Shown here piece after piece: positions 20,301 to 28,540 of a DNA stretch of 64,000 nucleotides. Each line of letters begins with the position of its first letter. Positions within the stretch are counted from its first letter, which is position 1. A program made the translations under genes and the position numbers. The DNA lies in contig CAIULL010000113.1 in NCBI GenBank assembly GCA_903899985.1, positions 1 through 64,000 on the forward strand, in the 5' to 3' direction. The DNA comes from an uncultured Schlesneria sp. GTDB lineage: Bacteria; Planctomycetota; Planctomycetia; Planctomycetales; Planctomycetaceae. The notes beneath the pieces were generated by a model, which saw nothing but the letters and a program-made list of their open reading frames with translations, was not told the DNA's origin and searched no databases.

Positions 20301-21246
20301 TCAGCTTAAGCTGACGGATGTCGTCGAATCCGGAGTCTCGTCATTCACGTTATTCCTGGAAGAGCGAAGCGGAACGCATTCGTCCGGTAACAGTACGAAC
20401 ATGCGAGGCAGCGGCAACGCTGAATCTTTCGCTTCAAATTCGGAACCGAAACAACAGCGGGTTGATGACGGTGCGGAAGCGGTCGGGAGTCCGGCGGAAG
20501 AACAACCGGGTTCAGATTCGGAACTGACTGAGTTGCGATTCGAAGACATCCGGCCAGAGATTGAATCGCGTGTCAATCGATTACGCAAACAACTGAAACT
20601 GATGGGCGCGGTCAACACAGACAGTCTTCGCGATCTGGATATGCTGGAAAATCGGTTTACGCAATTATCTGCACAGCTTCAGGACCTGGTCGAAGCCAGG
20701 CAAACCCTGGAAGATATTATCCGCAAGATCAACTCAGAAAGCCGCCGGCTGTTTTCCGAAACTTTTGAAACAATCCGAAAGAATTTTCAGGAACTCTTTC
20801 GACAGGTTTTTGGTGGTGGCGAGGGAGACATCATCCTGGAAGATCCTGATGATGTGCTTGATTGCGGAATTGATATTGCGGCTCGTCCGCCCGGAAAAGA
20901 ACTTCGCAGCATCTCGTTACTGAGTGGCGGAGAAAAAACCATGACAGCAATTGCCTTGATCATGGCGATTTTCAAGAGCAAACCAAGCCCCTTCTGTATT
21001 CTTGATGAGGTTGACGCGGCTCTGGATGAAGCAAACGTCGAACGATTCACTGCGGTCGTCAAGGCGTTTCAGCAGACAACTCAGTTCATCATGATCACGC
21101 ATCACAAGCGGTCAATGACCGTGGCGGATGTGTTGTACGGAGTAACAATGGAAGAATCTGGGATCTCCAAACGAATGAGCGTACGATTTGAAGATGTCAG
21201 CGATGACGGGAACTTCAAAACGCCTCCACAGACGTCGGCCGCTTAG
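17392..21246 (+). CDS. smc: Chromosome segregation protein SMC
   Basis: A 1284-residue SMC ATPase that loops and condenses the chromosome with ScpA/ScpB. The N-terminal head has Walker A GPNGSGKS at residues 30-37. Long coiled coils flank a hinge at about 500-640 ([20 protein letters not shown]). The C-terminal head has the signature [10 protein letters not shown] at about 1177 and Walker [14 protein letters not shown] at about 1200. Odd: a Ser/Gly/Glu-rich, low-complexity linker of about 60 residues (around 985-1045) interrupts the returning coiled coil just before the C-terminal head. The start ATG sits at the end of a duplicated leader (17262-17392) and has no obvious ribosome site. Confidence 0.97.
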   Translation: MLKSLELFGFKSFADRTRFDFSTGINCVVGPNGSGKSNVVDAMKWILGDQSAKSLRGKEMTDVIFNGSASRKASAFAEATLTFDNSQGQLPLDMPEIQIGRRIWRNGDAEYLLNRAPARLKDIKDLFLGTGAGSAAYSIIEQGRVDQILQGNSASRRAVFEEAAGISRFKARKVEAQRKLERVGQNLERLTDIVDEVEAQLNSTRSQAAKAAKYHDISTALKKWWLGLAGDDYRHLTREISELEKKLIESGSRLDVLNERQKGLEAREAAFDAELAKLDDQIREVERRNSGGREVIAGHEATIQFQSARLHELESELTRLQKQKLTLAGRVQETTLEISLEQQRITEFEADYAINLQRVTTHDERLQIAASELIQQRDQIERDRTQRLELTKASSDTANAVATLRTSIQGLQSERQRIISQRNSLDGTLAERELERARGLQRAKEATQIQVAALQSLRATQLHRTELVGVQEAAKQSLAEMRERRSAAQARKSLLEDLELRQEGVGIGVKDILSRARTSPYAPWNSIVGCVADLLDVDLERAALLEVALGSRAQLIVLKEYQALLDYLNQGTVQLNSRVGFVAIPDRSIGEAVSPTRQDNRFIHLQLDPRSLPDLSKEPGVVMRADDLVASDRGIVGLASSILSDTWIVQSMDVAVGLAMGRGTGLRFVTLQGELLESNGTLYVGTIRSETSLLSRKSELRRLKNDLSLLDRDILSSEFALQTMYQSLTGADTELEAAAAELDYANQRLADLKSELSAMDQTVERLHGERELHSQQLLTCEQNLRQQEIDLLNAEQQASSTERELNQLATRLDRASEELQSCERLHREIEQQRADDQLDLVKQRERLENMKTQFVRLGDDLQSRIAQHEEAERRYTTSIQKKSQILLQILNTRAMRDELTLKAELIQSEALLLEREKLALRTERSQIVEQELGIRKERREVADRHHIDEIRVRDMNQGLLNLGERLEEEFQLKLTDVVESGVSSFTLFLEERSGTHSSGNSTNMRGSGNAESFASNSEPKQQRVDDGAEAVGSPAEEQPGSDSELTELRFEDIRPEIESRVNRLRKQLKLMGAVNTDSLRDLDMLENRFTQLSAQLQDLVEARQTLEDIIRKINSESRRLFSETFETIRKNFQELFRQVFGGGEGDIILEDPDDVLDCGIDIAARPPGKELRSISLLSGGEKTMTAIALIMAIFKSKPSPFCILDEVDAALDEANVERFTAVVKAFQQTTQFIMITHHKRSMTVADVLYGVTMEESGISKRMSVRFEDVSDDGNFKTPPQTSAA

Positions 21247-21258
21247 ACGCAAAAAAAA

Positions 21259-21298
21259 GTCACAGAAGCTCGCCTTAAAAACGACTCGCTTCTGTGAC
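21259..21298 (-). terminator. Intrinsic terminator of PEP-CTERM gene
   Basis: GTCACAGAAGC (21259-21269) pairs perfectly with 21288-21298 (11 bp). On the minus strand it is followed by a run of eight T (21251-21258), so it ends the minus-strand gene whose stop is at 21379. It also lies just after the smc stop and may slow plus-strand transcription too. Confidence 0.85.
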
Positions 21299-21378
21299 TC
21301 AAATTTCAATCCCATCGGTGAATTGAGAAAAACCTCGAGATGCCATCGCGGCTTCAGAAGAATTTCAACGCCCGACGA

Positions 21379-22182
21379 TCAATTTCGCTTGCGGCTTCTT
21401 TGGGCCAATCCCACCATAAGAACCCCCAACCCCGAGATCAGGAATGTCGATGGTTCGGGAACTACGGTTAGCACATCGGAGATCCCATAAATTTGATAAC
21501 TTTGGGTCTTCAGCTGCAGACCAGTCCCGAACCCAAGGGAAAGCCATGAATATCCAGACGTAGAGGCTAAACTGCCCACTTCAACATGATCGGTGTAATC
21601 AATCGTATTGTCGATGACACCGGGGGCGCTGGGGCCACCTAAACCCCAGTTAACATTGCCTACATTGGTGTTCGTATTGTACTGGGTTCCAAGACCACTC
21701 GTACCAGTCCAGACATATCCCGTTGTGAAGGAATTTCCACTAAGGTCCTGCACAGGTTGGGCGAGAAGATCGTTGGCAGAAAACAAACCAGTCGTGCCGT
21801 TGTCAGAAACGGCCACTTCCGTGCCACTCGCCATATACACAGCCACGTTGTGCACGCCAACATTCGTAATTGCGTTTACTCCTCCGAGCACCGATACGAT
21901 CGCACTCGCGGAAATGGTTTGTCCGTTATACGTAAACCCATTGGCATAATTCTGAACGATAGTGTTGTAGACGCTAACGTTTGATGACGTTGCATCAGTT
22001 GTGACTGTGTTCGGTGTGACGAAAATGAAACGGAACTGATCGCCGCCGTGAAGTGTCGTCGGGGTAGCAATCTCGATTGGACTCGCAGTTGCTTTCGCTT
22101 GCCACAACCCATTGATGGCCATTACGACCGCAGACAAGAACATCACTTTGAACAAACGTTTGAATCGAGGCCCTGAAATCAT
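21379..22182 (-). CDS. PEP-CTERM sorting-signal protein (copy 1)
   Basis: A 267-residue secreted protein. The N-terminal signal peptide covers about residues 1-33. The C-terminus carries VVPEPSTFLISGLGVLMVGLAQRSRKRN-type features: PEP motif, membrane helix and basic tail, the PEP-CTERM sorting signal processed by exosortase. The middle is beta-rich and lacks known catalytic motifs. The ATG at 22182 follows GAGAGGG six bases upstream; a TTG five codons earlier is not used. Paralogous to the gene at 22576, including the 5' region. No exosortase gene is in the window. It probably ends up at the cell surface or in extracellular matrix. Confidence 0.88.
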   Translation of the reverse strand: MISGPRFKRLFKVMFLSAVVMAINGLWQAKATASPIEIATPTTLHGGDQFRFIFVTPNTVTTDATSSNVSVYNTIVQNYANGFTYNGQTISASAIVSVLGGVNAITNVGVHNVAVYMASGTEVAVSDNGTTGLFSANDLLAQPVQDLSGNSFTTGYVWTGTSGLGTQYNTNTNVGNVNWGLGGPSAPGVIDNTIDYTDHVEVGSLASTSGYSWLSLGFGTGLQLKTQSYQIYGISDVLTVVPEPSTFLISGLGVLMVGLAQRSRKRN

Positions 22183-22575
22183 TGAAATCCCTCTCAAGAA
22201 ATTGGTTGAATTTTCCCAAAAATCAAGTTGCCAAACTCGCTCGAGTACCTATAGTCTGGCGTGACTTTGAATTATGGACCCGTCGCCGCACCACGTGTCG
22301 ACGCAGTAATTGATTATCCAGTATGTTGTGTGAAGACTCGGGCGCAGATTGTCAGCCGCCCTTGTTTCCGTTTCACGCATCTGCTGTTTTCTATACGAAG
22401 TTTGTCTTGTATCTGAGGTTCCTGGAAAAATCAAATTTTTCCAGAACAGCAAAAAAATCGGCGAAGACATTCAAAAGAAATTACGCGAAAAAGTCCATTG
22501 TCGCAGTGTGCCTTCGTGGTCAGTGAACACTGGGTTTCAGGTCATCTGGCGTTGCTTACAGACTAACGTGTCCTC
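22183..22575. promoter_or_regulatory. Intergenic between PEP-CTERM paralogs
   Basis: About 390 bp with no gene. It holds the conserved leader block TTTTCCCAAAAATCAAGTTG (22211-22230) that is also found before copy 2, ending 28 bp from the start codon of copy 1. The promoter is presumably just beyond it. Confidence 0.5.
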
Positions 22576-23391
22576 TTAGCTATCGAGCGAAGCGTTTCCG
22601 TTTCGTTTGCGCAGTTTTTGAGCGAACCCGACCATGAAAATTCCTAATCCAGAAATCATAAATGTTGAAGGTTCAGGGACGACTGTCAGCACGTCTGAAA
22701 TCGCGTAAACGTGGAGGGCACTTGTGTTTAATGTGACAAACCCTGTCGAGACCCACGAATAACCCCCGCCGCCAATATTGCCAACTTCGACTTGATTGGC
22801 GTAGCTGATTCCGCCCGATGTAAAGTTCGTACTGTTTCCGGCGCCCCACGATGCGAGAATTTTCGTGTTTGAACCATCAGGAAGGGCCATCGTGACATAT
22901 TCGGTCCCGATGCCGCATGTACCCGTCCAGACACTTCCAGAGTACGTGTTTCCGTTAAGGTCTTTTACTGGATCAGCGAGTAGTGGGTCACCCCACCACA
23001 ATCCACCTGGTACGGTGTTGGCAGCGGTGGCGACCTTGGTTCCGTCAGCCATGTACACGCCACTGTTTGTCAGGCCAATATTGTCTCGGGCGTTCACCGT
23101 ATCTGTTGATACGATCGCCGACCAATGTATTGTCGCTCCTTCGTAGGTCGCGCCTGCGGCCTGGCTGTTGACGAAGTCGTTGTAGGTCTTGATGTCTGAG
23201 GAAGTTGCCTGGATTGTGCCCGGCGTGACGAAAATAATTCGAAATTTATCAGTTCCCTGAAGTCCAACAGGGGTTTGAATGACAACTCCACCAGCGGATG
23301 CAGATCCTTGACAGATCACATGCGACACCGTCAGCACCGTGGCAAAAAATGCCGCTTTAGCGAATCGGTTGAATCGAGGGCCTAAGTTCAT
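22576..23391 (-). CDS. PEP-CTERM sorting-signal protein (copy 2)
   Basis: A 271-residue secreted paralog of the neighbouring gene at 21379. Shared blocks include GPRFxRxxK at the N-terminus, FRIIFVTPGT, TNSGVYMADGTKVA, DLNGNTYSGSVWTGT and the C-terminal VVPEPSTFMISGLGIFMVGF signal. The signal peptide covers about residues 1-32. The start is ATG at 23391 by alignment with copy 1; an ATG-less longer frame upstream is ignored. Likely product of a tandem duplication including promoter-proximal DNA. Function unknown; surface or matrix protein expected. Confidence 0.88.
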   Translation of the reverse strand: MNLGPRFNRFAKAAFFATVLTVSHVICQGSASAGGVVIQTPVGLQGTDKFRIIFVTPGTIQATSSDIKTYNDFVNSQAAGATYEGATIHWSAIVSTDTVNARDNIGLTNSGVYMADGTKVATAANTVPGGLWWGDPLLADPVKDLNGNTYSGSVWTGTCGIGTEYVTMALPDGSNTKILASWGAGNSTNFTSGGISYANQVEVGNIGGGGYSWVSTGFVTLNTSALHVYAISDVLTVVPEPSTFMISGLGIFMVGFAQKLRKRNGNASLDS

Positions 23392-24891
23392 CGGAGTCAC
23401 TTTCAAAAACAGTCCGAGCGTTTTCCAAAAAACAAGTTGCCGACTGGCCACTAACGTCTACAACTTGTCATGTGGGTAACCTTTCATCATGTCGAAGCAC
23501 CGTGCGGAGACTTTAAAAAGTTCGAGGTCAGTGCCTTGCAACATCAAACTTCGCCCTCCCCAAGAGAGGGTTGCTCGCAATAAACAATGCGTTTCCGCGA
23601 TGTTTCCATTGCTGACGGTTCGTAACGCTCCGTCAACGATTGCGAATATCAATAAGTCGGTCGTAGATGCACCCCGGGTTCGCGTTCACGGCGAACTCGA
23701 AGCAAACCTAAATTGCTGAATCCATAGGCGCTAAACCGACCTCGAATCAAGGGTCAGGGGGAGCCCTCAAACCCTGAAGGTGTCTAACCAAATTCGAAGC
23801 CGCAACATCCTGTCGCAATTCAGTGCCGAATCTTGGTCGTGCTACTCCATGTCAAATCAACGCTGCACGACCCCGCGTGTATATCCTACTCAGGCGGAGA
23901 AATCAACGCCCCCACCCTCCGTCCTACATTCGTAAAATCTAAACACAGCGATTTTCGTTCCATCGTTGGAAAAACCAATCGTTGTCGACTGCCGTCATCA
24001 AATTCATCGACCTTATCTGCTGGTCAGGTTCCTGACGAATCAACTGCCAGCGCCGCTCACTTCTCTTTCACGCATGTACCGATTATAGCACGGGGTATTT
24101 GACGCGAGCGCTATGACCTTGCCGGAATTAACGAAAAAATAACCAAAATTGTCGAACGGCCGAAGTTCATTGATCGAACCGGCGTTTGCCGATTTTCCTT
24201 TAAATGAAACCTCTATCAGCGCCAGCATGGGCTGATTCAGCCAAAACGGACCAAAAAATCCGAACAAGTAAACCTTACGAAATAATCGACTACGTCTAAC
24301 CCCTCTCCCCGGTTTTACGATCCCGGACAGAGAACGCTGCTAGCCACCCGTGAGATTTGCGGATCGCAAATCTTCAAAGTGTTTGTGGAAGCCGTGTTCG
24401 TCTGGGTTCATCGCTCTGTCCCGCACTTTCATTTTCACAATTCGGGATTAATTCACAAGGGTTTTGCCCCGGTTTGAAAACAATAAGTCCACGTTTACGC
24501 TGAATGGCGTAAATCAAAACCGACTGCATAACGTTTTGGCTGCATCGTACGGAATGTCGGCAGCAGGGAAGGGGGTCTCCGTTTCCGAGAGAATTAACTG
24601 GATCTATCGAGCGATTGTGTCCGAAGTCGCCGACCTGCTGTCCCTACTTTGAAATGCCGATCTTTGCGCAGTGCTGATTCGATCGGAATTGATTCGTTGC
24701 GATTCGTATGGCTGAGATTGGAGCTTCGAAACGTTAGCCAAAGAAATCGTGGAGTTGTCCAAGAATCTGTGATAATGGCTGTTCTCGCAGAGAAAATTCG
24801 CTAGAATCGCGGGTCTGCGGCGTTACGGAGAAATGGGTCTTCGTCTGCTCTGTGTTCCAAGGTCGAATAGTTTGTTTGAAGGTCGAATTTG
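23392..24891. other. 1.5-kb gene-poor stretch
   Basis: Only short, mutually overlapping frames are present, none with a recognisable domain or good ribosome site. There is a palindrome at 23553-23570 (CCTCTC-type around CTTGGG) resembling dispersed repeats, and a hairpin AGATTTGCG-GAT-CGCAAATCT at 24353-24373. The PEP-CTERM copy 2 promoter should sit at its left end, with block TTTTCCAAAAAACAAGTTGC at 23421-23440. Confidence 0.5.
24353..24373. repeat. 9-bp palindrome with 3-nt loop
   Basis: AGATTTGCG pairs perfectly with CGCAAATCT around GAT. No T-run follows. It lies in the gene-poor stretch; a structure or binding site of unknown use. Confidence 0.4.
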
Positions 24892-25062
24892 ATGTCCAAA
24901 TCAGAATTGAAAAAAATTGACGTAAAGGTTGCCTTGGCAGAGAAATACGAGCGTCTTGCTTCGGTTGCTGGCAGTAAGCCAAAGCGTCAGACCTGGATGT
25001 TCCATGCGAACCATTTTCGCAATCAGGTCAAAGCAATGCGCGATAAGCTTGGCATTCAGTAA
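24892..25062 (+). CDS. Small basic protein, 56 aa
   Basis: A compact ORF (MSKSELKKIDVKVALAEKYE... ending DKLGIQ), Lys/Arg-rich, with alternating helical character and no signal peptide. GAAGG lies nine bases before the ATG. It is followed by a strong terminator at 25149-25180, which supports a real transcription unit. I do not recognise the family. The size, charge and predicted helices would fit a nucleic-acid- or ribosome-associated protein, but that is a guess. Confidence 0.65.
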   Translation: MSKSELKKIDVKVALAEKYERLASVAGSKPKRQTWMFHANHFRNQVKAMRDKLGIQ

Positions 25063-25148
25063 TTGCTGTCCGACGAGATCTGGTGTTAAGCTGATTTTGA
25101 GAATTCGCGAAGAATCAAGAATACGGTAAGAAATAGTAGTGCAATAAA

Positions 25149-25180
25149 AAACAGCCCCGTCAGTCATGACGGGGCTGTTT
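25149..25180. terminator. Bidirectional intrinsic terminator
   Basis: AAACAGCCCCGTCA (25149-25162) pairs perfectly with 25167-25180 around a GTCA loop, giving a GC-rich 14-bp stem. The minus strand continues into a T-run (from the AAAAA at 25146-25150), and the plus side ends TTT. It sits between the converging small gene (stop 25062) and the acidic-tail gene (stop 25216) and probably ends both. Confidence 0.92.
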
Positions 25181-25215
25181 CGTTGCGTCTCAAGGATCAA
25201 CGTGAGAGGATTGGG

Positions 25216-25653
25216 TTATTCGTCGTCGTCGTCATCCTCTTCTTCCTCTTCCTCTTCCTCTTCGTCTTCATCGTCTTCTTCAGACATGATTTTCTTGGTT
25301 GCCTTAACGTCTTCTTCTTCAATTTCTGCTGTGACGAGCTTTGCCGTTCCTGGAGCTTCGCCGATCACTTCCTTCAGTGGTTGAATAAAGTAAAGCTTTT
25401 TGGATTTTTGGCGCAGCTGTTCGATTCTTTCTTCCGCAGCATCGCGCTGGTCGTAGGGGAATCGACCTTCTTCTTTCATGCTTCCGTTGTAGACAACCCA
25501 AATCAGACGCTTGCGGGCCTGGACCTTCTCCTTGACCCGTTTCGTCTTGGTTCCGGCGGCTTTCTTGGTCTTTTTAGGCGCTTCGGCAGATCCACCGCGG
25601 GCTTCGACAGCCTCCGCCTGCTTTCTCAATTCCAGGAGTTTCTTGCTTGCCAT
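25216..25653 (-). CDS. Conserved-looking protein with acidic tail
   Basis: A 145-residue cytoplasmic protein. A helical, Lys-rich N-terminal half (ELRKQAEAVEARGG, KKTKKAAGTKTKRVKEK) is followed by a short beta-containing core (LIWVVYNGSMKEEGRFPY) and a tail of about 20 Asp/Glu residues. The start ATG at 25653 begins the conserved-looking part; the frame continues upstream through the leader to 25713. I know no function. A basic half plus acidic tail fits binding to DNA, RNA or ribosomes with autoinhibition. Expression may be attenuated by the leader hairpin at 25697-25717. Confidence 0.7.
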   Translation of the reverse strand: MASKKLLELRKQAEAVEARGGSAEAPKKTKKAAGTKTKRVKEKVQARKRLIWVVYNGSMKEEGRFPYDQRDAAEERIEQLRQKSKKLYFIQPLKEVIGEAPGTAKLVTAEIEEEDVKATKKIMSEEDDEDEEEEEEEEEDDDDDE

Positions 25654-25689
25654 TGCGAATGAAGCCTCTTTCGTTCCGATCTTCAGCGA

Positions 25690-25764
25690 ATAAAACCCGG
25701 GTGAGGCGTTCACCCGGCAATTTTTGCGGATTTTAGTATAACGGATAGAGATTCAGATCGCCAA
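25690..25764 (-). promoter_or_regulatory. Promoter and attenuator-like leader
   Basis: On the minus strand TTGGCG (25759-25764) and TATACT (25735-25740) are separated by 18 bp, a good sigma-70-like pair. Downstream in the leader CCGGGTGA pairs with TCACCCGG (25697-25717, 5-nt loop) and is followed by GTTTTATT. That is the form of an intrinsic terminator, located before the ATG at 25653. This arrangement suggests transcription attenuation. Confidence 0.6.
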
Positions 25765-26128
25765 CCGATGCTCGTCTGGCAAAAAATGCCGAAGCCATGA
25801 TAGGTCATGAGGCGGTGCTCGCCGGGTTTCATATTTCTCGTTGTTACGTCAGTTGGAACCGTTACAAAAGATTCCATCGAATTAATCAGAATAATTTGTG
25901 CAATTGGGTGTTTCCAACCGATGAATAGACTGCGGGGAGCCAGCGCACCTCGCGGGCGGAGTTTTTTCGCCTGCCAGTGACGGATGAGACCAAGCCCGGG
26001 GTGAACCCCGGTCTGGCGTTCGGAAATCAAGTCCAGCGACACACAATGCCATTCGGGTGCCGCCCTTGCGAACGATTCCGCTCACCAGCCTCAGAGATGC
26101 CAGGGAGGATTTGGAAGGAGAACGTTCC
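25765..26128. other. Divergent intergenic region
   Basis: No gene seen in about 360 bp. A GC-rich palindrome (CCGGGGT-GA-ACCCCGG) lies at about 25996-26011. The frames here read peptides of the kind found in planctomycete repeat DNA; those are treated as non-coding. The promoter for the BON gene must be close to 26100. Confidence 0.45.
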
Positions 26129-27364
26129 ATGCGAAAGTACGGGAAGTGGGTGTTAACGCTCAGCTTGCTGGCGGCAACCCCCGGATTGACCTTCGCGGCG
26201 AGTGAAAAGTCGAAGGATGCAAAGTCTTCGACGGCCACTCGAGCATCGCGAACCGACAATCAGCGAGTGGCTGAGGACATTGCCAACGCTCTGCGAGGCA
26301 AGGTTCAGGGTGAAATCAGCATCGAATACAAAGACGGCACCGCCGTCCTGAGTGGTTCGGTGCAAGACCCCAAATATCGAGACAAGGCGTCGGAGCTTGT
26401 CAAAAAGGTTTCCGGTGTGTCAAAAGTTGATAACCGGATTACCGTTGCTGAAAAGAAGAAGGGCTTGACCGAGCGACTTCGCGGTGGTGGTTCAGACGAC
26501 CCTGCGAAAGTGACTCAAGCGGGACATGCTGCTGAAACAGCAAAGCGAAGCCGGGTTCAGCAGGTGAATTCCGAGTTTCCTGAAGCAACACCCAGCCAGG
26601 GTGCTGATAGTGTTGCAGCAAGAAATCAGGAGATTGCCCAGCAAATCGGTGATGTGCTCACGTCAGCACAGCTCGACGGTTACGACATTCAGATTCGATT
26701 CCAAAATGGAGTCGCGATGCTGGATGGTAGCGTAGGAACGCAAGCTGAACGTGCGGCAGCCCAACGTGCCGCGGCTTCGGTTCAAGGTGTCCGTTCGGTC
26801 GCCAACCGACTTCGATGTACAGACGACGCGAACGCCGCCGGTCGAGGACCTTACGGTCCACCTCCTGGCGGGGTCCAAGGGGCTGGGTACATGCAAGGGG
26901 CTCCGGCACAGTACGCCGGTCTTCAGCAGTACCCGGGACAGCAAGTGTCCGCCCAGAATATTCCTGCTCCTCCAGCCCCAGGTCAGGGTTATCCTGGCGG
27001 GCCAGGCGGATATCCAGGCGGATATCAAGGGGGACCAGCTGGCGGACCGGGATACGCACCACCGTATCCTCCGTCATACGGGAACCCTGGAATGGGTGGT
27101 GGGTCACCAGCGGTCTACAACAGCCCGAACATGCCGGACCATTCGTGGCCCTCGTATGCTCAGTATCCGAACTCTGCTGCGGTCACGTATCCGCAACAGT
27201 ATAGTGCCAGTGCCTGGCCTTACATCGGTCCGTTCTACCCCTATCCACAAGTACCGCTTGGCTGGCGAGATGCCACCCTGCGGTGGGATGATGGTCAATG
27301 GAATCTGATGTTTAAGCCGCGGACAGATCGTTGGTGGTGGTTCTTGAACCCCCACAATTGGTGA
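26129..27364 (+). CDS. Exported BON-domain protein, Gly/Pro-rich linker
   Basis: A 411-residue protein. The ATG at 26129 follows GGAAGGAG, and a signal peptide covers residues 1-24 (WVLTLSLLAATPGLTFAAS). Two BON (OsmY-type) domains lie at about 42-110 (DIANALRGKVQGEISIEYKDGT) and 175-245 (IGDVLTSAQLDGYDIQIRF). A long Gly/Pro/Tyr/Gln-rich segment follows to about 350, with a Trp-rich C-terminus (RWDDGQWNLMFKPRTDRWWWF). BON domains bind phospholipid and stabilise the outer membrane or periplasm under stress. The low-complexity part could be surface-exposed or bind the wall; the Trp-rich end has the look of an adhesive or ligand-binding cap. Terminated at 27474-27508. Confidence 0.82.
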   Translation: MRKYGKWVLTLSLLAATPGLTFAASEKSKDAKSSTATRASRTDNQRVAEDIANALRGKVQGEISIEYKDGTAVLSGSVQDPKYRDKASELVKKVSGVSKVDNRITVAEKKKGLTERLRGGGSDDPAKVTQAGHAAETAKRSRVQQVNSEFPEATPSQGADSVAARNQEIAQQIGDVLTSAQLDGYDIQIRFQNGVAMLDGSVGTQAERAAAQRAAASVQGVRSVANRLRCTDDANAAGRGPYGPPPGGVQGAGYMQGAPAQYAGLQQYPGQQVSAQNIPAPPAPGQGYPGGPGGYPGGYQGGPAGGPGYAPPYPPSYGNPGMGGGSPAVYNSPNMPDHSWPSYAQYPNSAAVTYPQQYSASAWPYIGPFYPYPQVPLGWRDATLRWDDGQWNLMFKPRTDRWWWFLNPHNW

Positions 27365-27746
27365 TGATGGGTTGTCTGGGTGTTTTAAGCGGTCATGGAA
27401 CCCTTCTATGGCCGTCCACCCAGCTGACTCGCAAAATCTCCGCTGCTGCGGAGAGGCCGGTACCCGAATGGCTAAACGTCTGCGGTGGCACTGCTGCTGC
27501 AGACGTTTCTCTTTAAATTTCTGACCGCCGGGTCGGATCGAAGAGCATGCAGCTGGGTGCACGACCTGTGACTCTTGCTTTAGATCGCTCACGCTCAGTG
27601 GCTTTCACGCAGATTCTCATAAGAAGTCGATTACAACCCGCAAAATCGTAAAATTCTCGCAAGTCTTCAGCCGGAACATTCGATACATAAGCTACACACG
27701 GTCCCATGATCGCCATTTCAGCGGATTCGGGAACTGCCGGAGAGAA
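27365..27746. terminator. Intergenic with intrinsic terminator
   Basis: AAACGTCTGC (27474-27483) pairs with GCAGACGTTT (27499-27508), followed by TCTCTTT, an intrinsic terminator for the BON gene 110 bp after its stop. The rest of the 380 bp holds no gene. A tRNA-like start (GGAGAGGCCGG) was examined and rejected. Confidence 0.7.
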
Positions 27747-28337
27747 ATGATGACGAAGCCTGGCTCGGTTACGAAACGATTGACTCTTCTCGCTGCCATC
27801 GCGTTAATGACGATGAGCAACAGTGGATGCATCCTGTTCGGCAGATTGCTGACCATGGCCTTCACGTTGAGCGCGTTCTATGGTACGACGCCGCTGATTC
27901 CGGTCAGCCCGTACTACAGCGAGATGATTGAAGACGCTTACATCAGGGAAGAACGTTACGACAAAGTACCGATTCTTGATCCTGTGGAAGGCGAACATGC
28001 CCCCATCTTCTGTCAGGATCCGCCAAGTGCGGATGAAGTCATGCGAACCCTTCCGAACGAAACGTCGGGCGGCTGGCCGTTCTTCGCGGAAACGGCTCGA
28101 AATAACGTGAAAATCGTTACCGAACCAATCGTCGATCGGATGGACGACTGCCGGTTCTACCCGCTTGCCGGACCTGCTCGATTGCACCACTGCCACTACA
28201 AGTGCACCGTCTACTACGACTTAATCAAACGATCAGACTGGCCGGTTCCTTTCCGTCATCTTGATGAATCGATTCAGGTTGTTTACATCGACCACGATCA
28301 TCTGATTCGATGTGCTGGTCCACAAACAAACCAATAA
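27747..28337 (+). CDS. Small lipoprotein, unknown function
   Basis: A 196-residue protein with a lipoprotein signal (IALMTMSNSGC, lipid Cys at about 27). A hydrophobic stretch follows (FGRLLTMAFTLSAF) and then a Pro/Asp-rich region. Several His, Cys and Asp residues cluster in the C-terminal half (PARLHHCHYKC; VYIDHDHLIRC), which could bind a metal; that is inference. No family recognised. The start is ATG at 27747 (a second ATG is adjacent) with GGAGAG before it. A strong terminator follows at 28361-28394. Confidence 0.65.
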   Translation: MMTKPGSVTKRLTLLAAIALMTMSNSGCILFGRLLTMAFTLSAFYGTTPLIPVSPYYSEMIEDAYIREERYDKVPILDPVEGEHAPIFCQDPPSADEVMRTLPNETSGGWPFFAETARNNVKIVTEPIVDRMDDCRFYPLAGPARLHHCHYKCTVYYDLIKRSDWPVPFRHLDESIQVVYIDHDHLIRCAGPQTNQ

Positions 28338-28360
28338 GCCGAAAAGACGAGAGACAGCAA

Positions 28361-28394
28361 AAGACCACACCTGCCAGTCGGCAGGTGTGGTCTT
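28361..28394 (+). terminator. Strong intrinsic terminator
   Basis: AAGACCACACCTGCC (28361-28375) pairs with 28380-28394 over 15 bp with an AGTC loop, and the T-run TTTTTT overlaps the distal arm. It ends the lipoprotein gene and lies between it and the converging ferredoxin gene. Confidence 0.95.
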
Positions 28395-28540
28395 TTTTAC
28401 TTACTGACGTCGATTCAATCGGTTTTCAAGACACGAGATCAGGGTCACAGGCATGTCGGTCAACCCGCTCACTAAGAGACAACGAGATGACTACAGCCAC
28501 AAATGGACTTAGAAACAAACGCGGACTGCGTCCAAAATTC

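Noticed and set aside
22211-22234. Sigma-54 promoter before the PEP-CTERM genes
   Set aside because: GG is present but the GC partner at the required spacing is missing in both copies.
22349-22579. 76-codon plus-strand ORF between PEP-CTERM genes
   Set aside because: Non-ATG start, no ribosome site, and it lies in a likely promoter region; kept as non-coding.
23489-23719. 76-codon plus-strand ORF
   Set aside because: No ribosome site or domain, overlaps another short ORF on the other strand.
24464-24652. 62-codon plus-strand ORF
   Set aside because: TTG start without ribosome site; no recognisable family.
27451-27530. tRNA-like start (GGAGAGG..., later GCAGACG)
   Set aside because: No complementary acceptor end, no T-loop GTTCGA sequence, and the fold is explained by a terminator hairpin.
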